Origin: Kordia sp.
Lineage (GTDB): Bacteria; Bacteroidota; Bacteroidia; Flavobacteriales; Flavobacteriaceae
Assembly (NCBI GenBank): GCA_002733415.1
Contig: NVVR01000026.1
Location: forward strand, 1,488 to 44,622
Length of the DNA: 43,135 bases
Direction of reading: 5' to 3'
Below the pieces are notes generated by a model. The model did no database searches and was not told the DNA's origin. It saw only the letters and a list, made by a program, of their open reading frames with translations. The translations under genes and the position numbers were made by a program. Positions 14,408 through 23,667 of the stretch are shown one piece after another (within the stretch, counting starts at the first letter, position 1; each line of letters opens with the position of its first letter).

Positions 14408-16195
14408 ATGCTGAAATCAATTATTTACATATTATTTTTTTTTACTTGTATTTCATTTGGTCAAAACGCTACGCTAGCTAATGTTTTTTTCAATAACGGA
14501 GAATTCAGTAAAGCATTAGTCGAGTACAATAAAATACTAGCAAAACAACCACACAGAACTGATTACTTTATTAAGAAAATAAAATGCCATCAAGAGCTTG
14601 AACAATATAGCATTGCACAAAAAGCATTAACACACAAATTAAGCAAAAGATTTAGTCAGCCACAACTATATGTTGAACTGGGCTATAATTACACTTTACA
14701 AAAAGATAGTGTTAATGCACGAAAGGCATATAATAGTGCAATTAATATTTTAGACGAAAACCCAAATTATGCACACACTATTGGGCAGCGATTTGAAAAC
14801 TACAGTTTATTATCCGAAGCGGAAACTACCTACAATAAAGCCATTGCGTTAAACAAGAATGCTAATTTTGATTATCAATTGGCCAATATATACGGACAAC
14901 AGAATAAAATTGAAAAAATGTTTAACAGCTATCTTAAGCTGATTAAAAAAAACAAACAAAATAAAGCAACCGTTCAAAATTTAATAGGCAAATTTTTAAG
15001 TGACAACCCTAAAAATGAAAATAATGTTATACTAAAACGCGCTTTATTAAAAAACCTACAAGCGACTCCTGATACTTTTTGGAATGAACAATTAAGCTGG
15101 CTGTTTGTACAACAGAAAGAATTCAACAAAGCATTCATTCAAGAAAAAGCTATCTATAAAAGAGATCGAACATCTCTTAATAGAATATTTAACTTAGGGG
15201 TCTTAACCAAAAAACAAGGAAACCTTGAAACTGCTCAAAAAATATTTACTTTTATTCAAGAACAACCTTTAGAAAAGAACACCCGAATTAACGTGCTTTC
15301 ATTTCTGCTTGAAATGAAAGAAGCCACAAGCCTTCCATCTGAATACGATTCAATTGCAACGGAATACCAAACAGTTTTAGACAGCTTTGGTATAAATAAA
15401 AATACACTAAAAATACAATTAGCCTACGCTAATTTCTTAGCTTTTAAAAAGCACGATATTACTGCTGCTGTCAATTTTTTAAAGACCAATGAAAAACAGT
15501 CGTTTTCAAAGTTTGATAAAGCACGTTTTCAAATGACTCAGGCAGACATATTAGTAGCCGACGGAAAGTTTAACCAAGCGTTACTAAACTACTCTAAAAT
15601 TCAACGTCATTTAAAAAACAACACCTTGTCACAGGAAGCGCGGTTTAAAGTAGCCAAAACTAGTTACTATAAAGGAGATTTTGACTGGGCTTTGCAACAA
15701 CTAAAAGTTTTAAAAACTTCTACCTCACAGCTAATTGCTAATGATGCTTTGGATTTGCATTTATTAATTAGTGACCATATAAATGAAGACTCCTTACACG
15801 TTGCTTTAAAAAAGTACTCGAAAGCTGATCTATTCGCTTTTCAGAATCAAAAAACGAATTCAATCGCATTACTGGACGACATTTTAAACAAACACCCTGT
15901 AAACAAAATAATAGATGACGTTTTATTTCTTCAAGGGAAGCTATTAGAACAACAAGGAAATCATGATAAAGCCAAAAACAATTACGAACGAATTATAAAT
16001 ACACTTAAAGAAAGTGTTTTTGTAGATGATGCGCTTTTCAGACTTGCTTTTATACAATTAAACACCTTCGGTAATACTAAAAAAGCTGCCGAATATTTTG
16101 AAGCTATTTTATTTAATCATGCTGATAGCATTCATTTTGTGGAAGCTCAGAAAATGTATCGTAAACTCCGCGGTGATACAATTGACAATAGTTAA
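14408..16195 (+). CDS. exported tetratricopeptide-repeat protein
   Basis: A ~595-residue protein starting at ATG 14408. This start gives a clean signal peptide (MLKSIIYILFFFTCISFGQ) and lies downstream of the -7 element at 14325-14332; the longer frame from 14330 would overlap that promoter. The mature protein is a string of degenerate TPR-type helical pairs, for example FFNNGEFSKALVEYNKILAK, LQKDSVNARKAYNSAINI, YYKGDFDWALQQLKVL and QGNHDKAKNNYERIIN, from residue ~30 to the end. TPR arrays mediate protein-protein contacts; with a signal peptide and no membrane anchor it is periplasmic or an outer-membrane lipoprotein-like scaffold. I do not recognise a more specific family. Confidence 0.8.
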   Translation: MLKSIIYILFFFTCISFGQNATLANVFFNNGEFSKALVEYNKILAKQPHRTDYFIKKIKCHQELEQYSIAQKALTHKLSKRFSQPQLYVELGYNYTLQKDSVNARKAYNSAINILDENPNYAHTIGQRFENYSLLSEAETTYNKAIALNKNANFDYQLANIYGQQNKIEKMFNSYLKLIKKNKQNKATVQNLIGKFLSDNPKNENNVILKRALLKNLQATPDTFWNEQLSWLFVQQKEFNKAFIQEKAIYKRDRTSLNRIFNLGVLTKKQGNLETAQKIFTFIQEQPLEKNTRINVLSFLLEMKEATSLPSEYDSIATEYQTVLDSFGINKNTLKIQLAYANFLAFKKHDITAAVNFLKTNEKQSFSKFDKARFQMTQADILVADGKFNQALLNYSKIQRHLKNNTLSQEARFKVAKTSYYKGDFDWALQQLKVLKTSTSQLIANDALDLHLLISDHINEDSLHVALKKYSKADLFAFQNQKTNSIALLDDILNKHPVNKIIDDVLFLQGKLLEQQGNHDKAKNNYERIINTLKESVFVDDALFRLAFIQLNTFGNTKKAAEYFEAILFNHADSIHFVEAQKMYRKLRGDTIDNS

Positions 16196-16386
16196 TCTGC
16201 TAAAAAAAGACAACTTTGCTACTAGAACAAAGAGTAAAAACTATTGATTGTTGAAATTAAAAAATAACAAAGATTCATGATTTTTCGCATTAGTATATTC
16301 TTCTGCTAAAAAAAAATAGCACGTAGCTTAATACGTCTCTCTTAATAGTAATACTTTACAACACTCTAAAACTAACATAAAAACCC
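16196..16386. other. spacer between the TPR gene and the DUF4286 gene
   Basis: About 190 AT-rich bases with no coding frame and no clear hairpin terminator. The -7 element of the next gene follows at 16387. Confidence 0.4.
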
Positions 16387-16394
16387 TATTTTTG
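16387..16394 (+). promoter_or_regulatory. -7 element for the DUF4286-rsmA operon; decides the start
   Basis: TATTTTTG, a perfect TAnnTTTG. It overlaps a possible TTG start at 16392, so that codon would not be in the mRNA; translation must begin at ATG 16413, 18 bases downstream of the element. Confidence 0.6.
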
Positions 16395-16412
16395 CTTAAA
16401 TTATTAAGCAAT

Positions 16413-16727
16413 ATGATTATTTATAATGTTACCATAAATGTTGAAGACAGCATCCATTCCGATTGGCTTTTTTGGATAAAACCCCATATAAAAGAAGTGC
16501 TTGCTACCGGTAAATTTATATCCGCTAAAATGACTAAAATTTTAGTAGAAGAAGAAATGGATGGAACTAACTATTCTATACAATACACTGCAAAGAGTAA
16601 TGACGACCTACAAGCATATTATAACGAAGACGCTCCTAGATTACGTGAGGCTGGTATTGCTAAATTCGGGTCGAAAATGCTTGCTTTTAGAACAGAACTA
16701 TTAATTATAGAAGAATTTCATGCATAA
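16413..16727 (+). CDS. DUF4286 family protein
   Basis: A 104-residue protein starting MIIYNVTINVEDSIHSDWL. It fits the DUF4286 family, small proteins with a ferredoxin-like (dimeric alpha/beta barrel type) fold whose biochemical role is not known. The frame could be extended upstream to a TTG at 16392, but the promoter element at 16387-16394 excludes it. The stop overlaps the start of the next gene by 8 bases, so it is translationally coupled to the membrane protein and rsmA. No catalytic residues stand out. Confidence 0.75.
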   Translation: MIIYNVTINVEDSIHSDWLFWIKPHIKEVLATGKFISAKMTKILVEEEMDGTNYSIQYTAKSNDDLQAYYNEDAPRLREAGIAKFGSKMLAFRTELLIIEEFHA

Positions 16728-17130
16728 AGAATTTAAAGCAACCTATTTGTACATAATTAAAGCAATAATGGTGTTTGCAGCAGTAATAACATCGTTCTTA
16801 GTATTTAACTTCATTATGATGATTCTAAATGCACTCATTCCTACATGGCTATTTTACACCTTAAATGTAATTTTTGCTTTATTTACATTGTTGTTTTTAT
16901 TCCTACAATTGACGTCGAAAAAGCCTGGTTTTATATTCCATGATGATGGCTTTAAATACAAGCGAAAAAACATTAAATACATCGAAATTAAACGTTTTAT
17001 TCCTGCACAAGGAGGAAGCGAACCAGAAATCGTTTTTCATGATAACAACACTTATGTATTAGAGCTATCATGGTTTTTAAAAAAAGACAGACAGGAAATT
17101 GAACAAATAATCGCAACAAACATCAAGTAA
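16720..17130 (+). CDS. small membrane protein of unknown function upstream of rsmA
   Basis: A 136-residue protein with two hydrophobic helices (about residues 11-36 and 42-64) and a soluble C-terminal half (~70-136) that has a beta-rich pattern such as [20 protein letters not shown] and [14 protein letters not shown]. Not recognised as a named family. It overlaps the DUF4286 gene by 8 bases and rsmA by one base (TAATG), so all three are made from one message. The C-terminal half resembles a membrane-anchored PH-like fold only in general pattern; this is a guess. Confidence 0.7.
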   Translation: MHKEFKATYLYIIKAIMVFAAVITSFLVFNFIMMILNALIPTWLFYTLNVIFALFTLLFLFLQLTSKKPGFIFHDDGFKYKRKNIKYIEIKRFIPAQGGSEPEIVFHDNNTYVLELSWFLKKDRQEIEQIIATNIK

Positions 17131-17915
17131 TGGACAAGGTACGCGCAAAAAAACATTTAGGTCAGCATTTTTTAAAAGATGAAACCATAGCTAAAAAAAT
17201 AGCTGATACACTTATTTTAAAAAGCTATTCGAAAGTCCTGGAAATTGGTCCTGGAATGGGAATGCTAACCAAATACTTACTTGAGAAAGACGTTGACACC
17301 TACGTTATTGAAATTGATTCTGAATCAGTTGAGTACTTGAATGCAAACTACTTAAAATTAAGCAATAGAATAATTGAGGAAGATTTTTTAAAATACAATA
17401 TTAACGAAGTATTCAATCAGGAACAATTCGCAATAATTGGCAACTTCCCGTACAATATTTCAACTCAAATTGTATTTAAAACATTAGAAATGAAAGCTCA
17501 AATACCTGAATTTTCAGGTATGTTTCAAAAAGAAGTCGCAGCACGTATTTGCGCAAAACACGGAAGTAAAACCTATGGCATTTTATCGGTATTAGCGCAA
17601 GCATTTTACCATGCAGAATATTTATTTACAGTTCCTCCTAATGTCTTTAACCCTCCTCCAAAAGTAGACTCTGGAGTAATGAGATTAACCCGTAAGGAAG
17701 ACTATAGTTTACCTTGTAGCGAAAAATTATTTTACAGAGTAGTCAAAACTGGGTTCCAACAACGTAGAAAAACCTTGCGAAACAGTTTAAAGAGTTTCAA
17801 TTTATCTGATGAAATAAGAGTATTAGAAGTCTTTAATATGAGACCAGAACAACTATCCGTTCAAGAATTTATTGATTTAACCTGTATCATAGAAAAAGAC
17901 ATCGCTAACCACTAG
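17130..17915 (+). CDS. rsmA: 16S rRNA dimethyladenosine transferase
   Basis: A 261-residue KsgA/RsmA methyltransferase. Motifs: [20 protein letters not shown] at the N-terminus, the SAM site [16 protein letters not shown], the acidic [12 protein letters not shown], and the catalytic NFPYNIST (N-x-P-Y, family form NLPYNI). The C-terminal RNA-binding domain has [15 protein letters not shown] and [11 protein letters not shown]. It dimethylates two adjacent adenosines near the 3' end of 16S rRNA (A1518/A1519 in E. coli numbering), a late 30S maturation step. Start ATG overlaps the stop of the gene before it by one base. Confidence 0.95.
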   Translation: MDKVRAKKHLGQHFLKDETIAKKIADTLILKSYSKVLEIGPGMGMLTKYLLEKDVDTYVIEIDSESVEYLNANYLKLSNRIIEEDFLKYNINEVFNQEQFAIIGNFPYNISTQIVFKTLEMKAQIPEFSGMFQKEVAARICAKHGSKTYGILSVLAQAFYHAEYLFTVPPNVFNPPPKVDSGVMRLTRKEDYSLPCSEKLFYRVVKTGFQQRRKTLRNSLKSFNLSDEIRVLEVFNMRPEQLSVQEFIDLTCIIEKDIANH

Positions 17916-17938
17916 CGTTCCCTTTTCGTTTAAAAAAG

Positions 17939-17946
17939 TATCTTTG
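17939..17946 (+). promoter_or_regulatory. -7 element four bases before the mgtE ATG
   Basis: TATCTTTG, a perfect TAnnTTTG, followed by TAAC and the ATG at 17951. With a -7 element this close, transcription should start at or next to the A of ATG, giving a leaderless mRNA. No clear -33 box. Confidence 0.55.
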
Positions 17947-17950
17947 TAAC

Positions 17951-19300
17951 ATGCAGTTTCATATAGACCATAAAATAGTCAATCAAATTAAAGGATTCAT
18001 TCATAAAAAAAATGATCTTAAATTAACTGAACTATTAAGTGAACTTCATCATGCTGATGTTGCTGAAATTCTTGAAGAACTAGAGCTCAAGCAATCAGTA
18101 TACATCATCAAACTTCTTGAGAGTGAACTCACCTCTGAAATTATTGCTGAGTTAGATGATGATGTACGTGACAACATACTAAAATTACTTTCTTCAAAGG
18201 AAATAGCGGAAGAAATTGATGAGTTAGAAACTGATGATGCTGCGGATATTATTGCAGATTTACCTAAAGAGAAAAAAGAAGAAGTAATTTCTCAACTTGA
18301 AGATGTTGAGCATGCAAAGGACATTGTTGATCTTTTACGTTATGACGAGGATACCGCGGGAGGATTAATGCGTAAAGAACTTATAGCTGTAAAAGATAGC
18401 TGGACAGTTATGCATTGTGTTAAGGAAATGCGTAGACAAGCTGAAGCTTTTGAAAAAGTACATACTATTTATGTGGTTGATGGAGACGATATTTTAAAAG
18501 GACGATTGTCTTTAAAAAGCTTATTAACAACTTCAACCAATACACCTATTAAAGATATTTACAATCCAAAAATTACTTTTGTAAAAGTAGAAGAAGATGA
18601 TCAGGAGGTTGCTAATATCATGCAAAAATACGATTTAATAGTAATGCCTGTTGTTGATGAAATGGGAAGACTTGTTGGTCAAATCACCATTGATGATATT
18701 GTAGATGTCATTAAAGATGAAGCGGATAAGGATTACCAAATGGCAGCTGGTTTAACTCAAGATGTTGAAGCTGGTGATACTATTATTCAACTTACCAAGG
18801 CACGTTTACCTTGGTTAATTTTAGGTCTATTCGGAGGTATTGGTGCAGCTATGATAATGGGGACTTATGAAGAAATTATTCAAAGTCACGCAATATTATT
18901 CTTTTTCACGCCACTAATTGTGGCAATGGCCGGAAATGTAGGTGTACAATCAAGTGCTATTATAGTACAAGGTTTAGCGAACAATGATGTTAAAGGAAGT
19001 ATCGTAAACCGATTATGGAAAGAACTACTTTTAGCTATCGTTAATGGAGTAATTCTTTCAATACTTTTATTTATTTATACATTTAGTACTGATGCAGACT
19101 TTAAAACATCTTTAGCAATTTCAATATCTTTATTCAGTGTAATTATTGTTGCTGGATTAATAGGCACATTCATTCCTTTGTTTTTAGATAAAAGAGGAGT
19201 TGATCCAGCTATAGCAACAGGGCCGTTTATTACTACAAGTAATGATATTTTTGGGATTCTTATCTACTTTATGATCGCTAGAACAATTATAGGTTTCTAA
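17951..19300 (+). CDS. mgtE: MgtE-type magnesium transporter
   Basis: A 449-residue Mg2+ channel/transporter. The N-terminal helical superhelix domain (1-~125; HHADVAEILEELE, DDAADIIADLPKEKKEEVIS) and the CBS pair (~130-255; YDEDTAGGLMRKELIAV, IMQKYDLIVMPVVDEMGRLV) form the cytosolic Mg2+ sensor. Five membrane helices follow from ~285, with the pore-lining region MAGNVGVQSSAIIVQGLA and the late PAIATGPFITTSNDIFG motif. In this family Mg2+ binding to the cytosolic domains closes the pore. Size and order are standard. It stands alone between rsmA and a terminator. Confidence 0.95.
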   Translation: MQFHIDHKIVNQIKGFIHKKNDLKLTELLSELHHADVAEILEELELKQSVYIIKLLESELTSEIIAELDDDVRDNILKLLSSKEIAEEIDELETDDAADIIADLPKEKKEEVISQLEDVEHAKDIVDLLRYDEDTAGGLMRKELIAVKDSWTVMHCVKEMRRQAEAFEKVHTIYVVDGDDILKGRLSLKSLLTTSTNTPIKDIYNPKITFVKVEEDDQEVANIMQKYDLIVMPVVDEMGRLVGQITIDDIVDVIKDEADKDYQMAAGLTQDVEAGDTIIQLTKARLPWLILGLFGGIGAAMIMGTYEEIIQSHAILFFFTPLIVAMAGNVGVQSSAIIVQGLANNDVKGSIVNRLWKELLLAIVNGVILSILLFIYTFSTDADFKTSLAISISLFSVIIVAGLIGTFIPLFLDKRGVDPAIATGPFITTSNDIFGILIYFMIARTIIGF

Positions 19301-19302
19301 AA

Positions 19303-19333
19303 AAAAGCAATATTTGGGTAAAATATTGCTTTT
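19303..19333 (+). terminator. intrinsic terminator after mgtE
   Basis: AAAAGCAATATTT (19303-19315) pairs with AAATATTGCTTTT (19321-19333), with a 5-base loop and terminal T-run, directly behind the mgtE stop. Confidence 0.8.
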
Positions 19334-19394
19334 CAAATTAAGGGGCTGCATTCGGGTAAATGTATTTTTCTTCTAACTAATTCAATTGTTTAAA

Positions 19395-19426
19395 AAAAGA
19401 GACCGATTATAAAACCAGTCTCTTTT
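19395..19426. terminator. second hairpin downstream of mgtE
   Basis: AAAAGAGAC (19395-19403) and GTCTCTTTT (19418-19426) with a 14-base loop, A-run before and T-run within the right arm. It may be a back-up terminator or the end of a short transcript between the two hairpins. Confidence 0.6.
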
Positions 19427-19509
19427 ACCTAAAACCAACTTAAAAATTAACTTAATATAAACAAAAAACTTATTTGTTTGTATACATATATAACACCTAA
19501 ACAATACTT

Positions 19510-19522
19510 TACCCTACCCCTT
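19510..19522. repeat. left copy of 13-bp inverted repeat flanking the sigma gene
   Basis: TACCCTACCCCTT, 74 bases before the sigma factor ATG. Its exact reverse complement is at 20130-20142, just after the sigma stop codon. Confidence 0.75.
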
Positions 19523-19596
19523 GAAAATATTTTTTGATAGTTATAAAATAACTACTAGCTTTAGCATCTCTAAAAACATTTACTCTTTTAATAATT

Positions 19597-20130
19597 ATGT
19601 CAGATTCACAAAATGAAGATATTGGCTTGTGTAAAGAAAAAAGCTTTCAGGCATTTTTCAATACTAACGCTACTTTATTAAGAAATTATCTGTACTACAA
19701 ATTCGGGGGACTTGAAGACATTGATGATATTGTTCAAGACTCATTTATAAAGCTTTGGGATAACTGTACAAAAGTTACTACGAAAACTGCAAAAAGCTAT
19801 TTATTCCGAATAGCGATCAATCAAAGTAATAGTCTGCTTCGTCATGAAACGGTTAAGTTGAAGCATCAGAAAGAAGTTAAGCAAATTAATAACAACACCA
19901 ATCATGAATCTCCAGAATACATTTTAGAAGAAAAAGAGTTTATGGCAAAATTAGAAAAAGCCATATCTTCTTTACCGGACAGACAGCGAGAAGTATTTTT
20001 ATTAAATAGAATTGAAAAAAAAACATACCGTGAAATTGCCGAATTATCTAACGTTTCGGTAAAGGCTATTGAGAAATTAATGCATAAAGCACTACTCAAA
20101 CTTAGAACTGAAATAGATAATCTCCCTTAA
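19597..20130 (+). CDS. ECF sigma factor, FecI-like
   Basis: A 177-residue sigma-70 family protein of the extracytoplasmic-function type. Region 2 (~20-85) shows YYKFGGLEDIDDIVQDSFIK and LFRIAINQSNSLLRHE; region 4 (~115-170) has SSLPDRQREVFLLNRIEKKT and a helix-turn-helix YREIAELSNVSVKAIEKLMH. Such factors direct polymerase to TonB-receptor genes when released by a FecR-type anti-sigma factor. Here it is followed by fecR-like and TonB-receptor genes on the same strand, the standard FecI-FecR-FecA order. Bracketed by a 13-bp inverted repeat (19510-19522 and 20130-20142). Confidence 0.92.
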   Translation: MSDSQNEDIGLCKEKSFQAFFNTNATLLRNYLYYKFGGLEDIDDIVQDSFIKLWDNCTKVTTKTAKSYLFRIAINQSNSLLRHETVKLKHQKEVKQINNNTNHESPEYILEEKEFMAKLEKAISSLPDRQREVFLLNRIEKKTYREIAELSNVSVKAIEKLMHKALLKLRTEIDNLP

Positions 20131-20142
20131 AGGGGTAGGGTA
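20130..20142. repeat. right copy of 13-bp inverted repeat, between sigma and anti-sigma genes
   Basis: AAGGGGTAGGGTA, starting on the last base of the sigma TAA stop and ending 38 bases before the anti-sigma ATG. Exact reverse complement of 19510-19522. Confidence 0.75.
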
Positions 20143-20180
20143 TTCTGTTTTTATAACGTTTTATATTTAGAAATGAATAA

Positions 20181-21104
20181 ATGAAAATGAATAAATTAGA
20201 CGACATATTCTTATCACGATGGCTAAATAATGAGCTTTCAGGAGATGAATTGAATAAATTCAAGTCTTCAGAACATTATAATAGCTATGTGAATATAATT
20301 AAGGGTACAGATAAATTACAAGCTCCTAGCTATAATTTAAATGAAGTTTTTACTAATATTAAAGAAAAAAGAAACACAACAACTATTACACACCCAAGCA
20401 CACCTTTAAATAACAGATGGCAATGGGGAGTTGCTGCTTCAGTTATATTATTTATCGGATTTTTCGCATACTTTAATTTGTTCAACACTACTGAATTCTC
20501 AAGTAATTATGGAAAGCAATTAGCTTTTGAACTACCTGATGGCTCTAAAGTATTATTAAACTCAAAGTCAACAATAACATTCAATACAAAAAATTGGGAT
20601 ACCAATAGAACACTAGAACTTAATGGAGAAGCCTTTTTTGATGTTGAAAAGGGAAATACTTTTACTGTAAAAACCTCTCAAGGAAACGTAAGTGTTTTAG
20701 GTACGGAATTTAATGTGAATGTAAGACCAGACTTCTTTAAAGTATCTTGTTACGAGGGAAAAGTAAAAGTGTCTGACAATTCAGACGCAAGCACTCATAT
20801 ACTTACTCCTTCAATAGGATACCAGAACATAAAAAACAATACCCCTATCACTCTAAACTTTGATAGCACTCACCCAGAATGGATCGATAATCAATCCGTA
20901 TTTAAAAGCACGCCTATCAAATTTGTGCTTAATGCTCTAGAAAAACAATACGAGTTACAATTTGAATATGATAGTTTTGACGACTCTATTTTGTTCACTG
21001 GGTCGTTTCCTAATAATAATAAAGAAATTGCATTAAAAACTGTTTTAAAGTCAGTAAATTTGAAGTATACTACTCAAGGGAATAGTATTATTTTAGAAGA
21101 CTAA
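20181..21104 (+). CDS. FecR-family anti-sigma factor
   Basis: A 307-residue single-pass membrane protein. The short cytoplasmic part (1-~75; FLSRWLNNELSGDELNKFKS) would hold the sigma factor; one helix follows at ~78-97 (WGVAASVILFIGFFAYFNLF). The periplasmic FecR domain (~105-215) has QLAFELPDGSKVLLNSKSTI, GEAFFDVEKG and FTVKTSQGNVSVLGTEFNV, and the C-terminal ~70 residues (VFKSTPIKFVLNALEKQYEL) match the domain that follows FecR in Bacteroidota and contacts the receptor's signalling domain. It relays the ligand-bound state of the receptor to the sigma factor. An internal ATG at 20187 is an alternative start. Ten bases separate it from the receptor gene. Confidence 0.92.
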   Translation: MKMNKLDDIFLSRWLNNELSGDELNKFKSSEHYNSYVNIIKGTDKLQAPSYNLNEVFTNIKEKRNTTTITHPSTPLNNRWQWGVAASVILFIGFFAYFNLFNTTEFSSNYGKQLAFELPDGSKVLLNSKSTITFNTKNWDTNRTLELNGEAFFDVEKGNTFTVKTSQGNVSVLGTEFNVNVRPDFFKVSCYEGKVKVSDNSDASTHILTPSIGYQNIKNNTPITLNFDSTHPEWIDNQSVFKSTPIKFVLNALEKQYELQFEYDSFDDSILFTGSFPNNNKEIALKTVLKSVNLKYTTQGNSIILED

Positions 21105-21113
21105 ACAACAGCT

Positions 21114-23654
21114 ATGAAGCAATTCCTATTATGGTGTTACGCTTTACTATTTTCTGCTTTTATTTTTGCTCAAAAACAAACTGTATTTGAGCAAGATTCT
21201 TTACAAACCGTCTTACCAGAAATAGAACAGTATTACAAGGTTAATTTTTCTTATACTGACGCAATAATTAAAGCCAAAAAAGTATCTATTATTCTTGACG
21301 ACCTTGTAGATTTAGAATCATTACTATTAACATTATCCTCACAAACAAATTTAAAATTTGAACTTATTAATAAAACAAATATTGTTATTTCATCTTTTAA
21401 CAAAGCTGATTTAATTTCCATTTGCGGACAATTACTAAGCAAAAATAAGGTCGTTGCTAATGCTGTTATAAAAGTAAATAGCAGGTATTACACTAGTGAT
21501 GAAACAGGTTCATTTAAAATAAACAACATTCCTTTCAATTCAATAATTGAGATTAGCTCCTTCGGTATAAAAAACAATATTCTTAAAGCTACCGATTGCA
21601 CTTACCCGAATTGCATTACTATTAATTTAACTGAGAAAAAGGAACTCCTAGATCAAGTTGTTATTAGTGAGTACTTAACTAGTGGTGTTACAAAAAATGT
21701 AAAACAAACTACAATTCATACTAAAAAGCTAAACTTACTCCCTGGTTTAATTGAACCTGACATTCTGGAAAGTATTCACTTAGTTCCTGGAGTTAGTAAT
21801 TTAAACGAAACGGTAAATAGCATTCATGTTAGAGGAGGGAATTCTGATCAGAATTTAGTGCTTTGGAATAATATTAAAACCTATAACAACTCTCATTTAT
21901 TCGGAGCAATTTCTGCATTTAACCCATACGTTACTGATAAAGTAAACTTTATTAACAAAGGCACTAGTGCTAAATATGGTGAACGTGTTTCAAGTATTAT
22001 TGACATTACTACAAATTACAAGCCAGTAACAAAAATATCCGGCGGAGCGGGCTTCAATTTACTTCATGGAGATGCATTTCTTGATATTCCGTTAATTAAA
22101 GACAAACTATCTGTTTTAGTTTCTGGAAGAAGATCCTATGCTGATATTTACAAAACATTTGCTTTTAAAAATTATGCTTCTCAGGTTTTTCAAAACACAA
22201 AAGTTTTCGATAATACACTTGAGTTTAGTCAATCGAAAAACATATTTTGGTTTTACGATTATACTGTGAATGCAGCCTACAAAGCAACTGACAAAGACCT
22301 GGTTAAATTCAATCATATATACAATAAAGATTTTTTAAATTTCTCTGCTTTTAGCCCTAACGCGAATAATCTATATACTGATATATTAAAAACTCAAAAT
22401 GAAGGGTATAATTTAGAATGGGAAAAAGAATGGAATAAAGAACTTAGTCATCAAGTAGATGGGTATTTTTCTGAATACTCTTTAGATTACAAGTTTAGTA
22501 ATGAATCTAATTTAGGAACATCAACCAATACTAAAACAAATCAAATAAAAGACTTTGGAGTAAATTTGAATTTTAAATATGATGTAGCTGAACACAAACA
22601 ACTAAATTTTGGTTATCAGTTTTCAAATAAAAACTTTAAACATTCATTTAATTACATTACTCCAACGCAATCAATGGTTCTTGATGCCGCAAATGACAAT
22701 ACAAATGCCAATAGTATTTATAGTGAATATCAAGTAAATAAACCGAAGGATTATTTATACACCATAGGACTTAGAGCAAACAAATACAGTAGCTCGAAAA
22801 AATTATATATTGAACCTAGAGCTGTACTTCAGAAGTTTGTAATTCCTGAGTTTAGTATTAATACATCAATAGAATACAAAAGTCAGTATGTAAATCAAGT
22901 TCAAGAATCTGTAATTAGTAACTTATCCCTTGAAAATCAAGTTTGGGCACTTTCTAACGAAACTAATCTCCCCGTTCTAACCAGTTACCAATACACCATT
23001 GGCGCAAATTATTCTGAAAATAAATGGGTTGTTGATTTTGAAGCTTACTTCAAAAAAACGAACAACATCAATACCTTAGATTTTGATTTCAACAATCAAG
23101 CTATATACACATATCACATCGGAAGCTCAAGCATACAAGGAGTAGACCTGTTTATTAAGAAGCAATTAAAAAGCTATAATACCTGGCTATCCTACTCATT
23201 TAATAGTGCGAAATATCGTTTTGAAGAACTAAATAATGGTAATCCTTTCCCTAGCAATGTAAACATTGACCACACGATAAAATGGTCACATTTTTATAAA
23301 TGGAAAAAAGTAGATTTATCTTTAGGTTGGTTATGGCATAACGGAAAACCATATACAAAAATCAACACTACCACTAATACTGATGGTTCACTATCACACT
23401 CATACGACAACTTAAATACCGAAAATCTACATGTATATCATCGATTAGATTTTTCTGCAGTTTATAACTTTAGACCTCATAAAAACAAAAAAATAAAATA
23501 CCGATTAGGCTTTTCAGTACTAAATTTATACAATAGAAAAAACATTATTAATAAAGACATTCGTTTTTCAAACAATACTTCTAATGAACTAAATATTAGT
23601 GACATTAGAGGTACTGAAATATCTCCAAATATGGTACTGAGAGTATTTTGGTAA
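21114..23654 (+). CDS. TonB-dependent outer-membrane receptor with N-terminal signalling domain
   Basis: An 846-residue receptor. A signal peptide (1-~20, ends IFAQ) precedes an STN signalling domain (~25-95; LPEIEQYYKVNFSYTD), the hallmark of receptors that talk to FecR. A carboxypeptidase-regulatory-like beta domain follows (~105-175), then the plug (~195-310; DILESIHLVPGVSNLNETVN, IHVRGGNSDQNLVLWN, KYGERVSSIIDI) and a 22-strand-type barrel ending in aromatic VLRVFW. There is no SusD partner, so this is the FecA-like rather than the SusCD type. The substrate is unknown. Energy would come from a TonB with ExbB/ExbD such as those at 725-3047. Confidence 0.92.
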   Translation: MKQFLLWCYALLFSAFIFAQKQTVFEQDSLQTVLPEIEQYYKVNFSYTDAIIKAKKVSIILDDLVDLESLLLTLSSQTNLKFELINKTNIVISSFNKADLISICGQLLSKNKVVANAVIKVNSRYYTSDETGSFKINNIPFNSIIEISSFGIKNNILKATDCTYPNCITINLTEKKELLDQVVISEYLTSGVTKNVKQTTIHTKKLNLLPGLIEPDILESIHLVPGVSNLNETVNSIHVRGGNSDQNLVLWNNIKTYNNSHLFGAISAFNPYVTDKVNFINKGTSAKYGERVSSIIDITTNYKPVTKISGGAGFNLLHGDAFLDIPLIKDKLSVLVSGRRSYADIYKTFAFKNYASQVFQNTKVFDNTLEFSQSKNIFWFYDYTVNAAYKATDKDLVKFNHIYNKDFLNFSAFSPNANNLYTDILKTQNEGYNLEWEKEWNKELSHQVDGYFSEYSLDYKFSNESNLGTSTNTKTNQIKDFGVNLNFKYDVAEHKQLNFGYQFSNKNFKHSFNYITPTQSMVLDAANDNTNANSIYSEYQVNKPKDYLYTIGLRANKYSSSKKLYIEPRAVLQKFVIPEFSINTSIEYKSQYVNQVQESVISNLSLENQVWALSNETNLPVLTSYQYTIGANYSENKWVVDFEAYFKKTNNINTLDFDFNNQAIYTYHIGSSSIQGVDLFIKKQLKSYNTWLSYSFNSAKYRFEELNNGNPFPSNVNIDHTIKWSHFYKWKKVDLSLGWLWHNGKPYTKINTTTNTDGSLSHSYDNLNTENLHVYHRLDFSAVYNFRPHKNKKIKYRLGFSVLNLYNRKNIINKDIRFSNNTSNELNISDIRGTEISPNMVLRVFW

Positions 23655-23667
23655 CAAGCTGAAGCCT

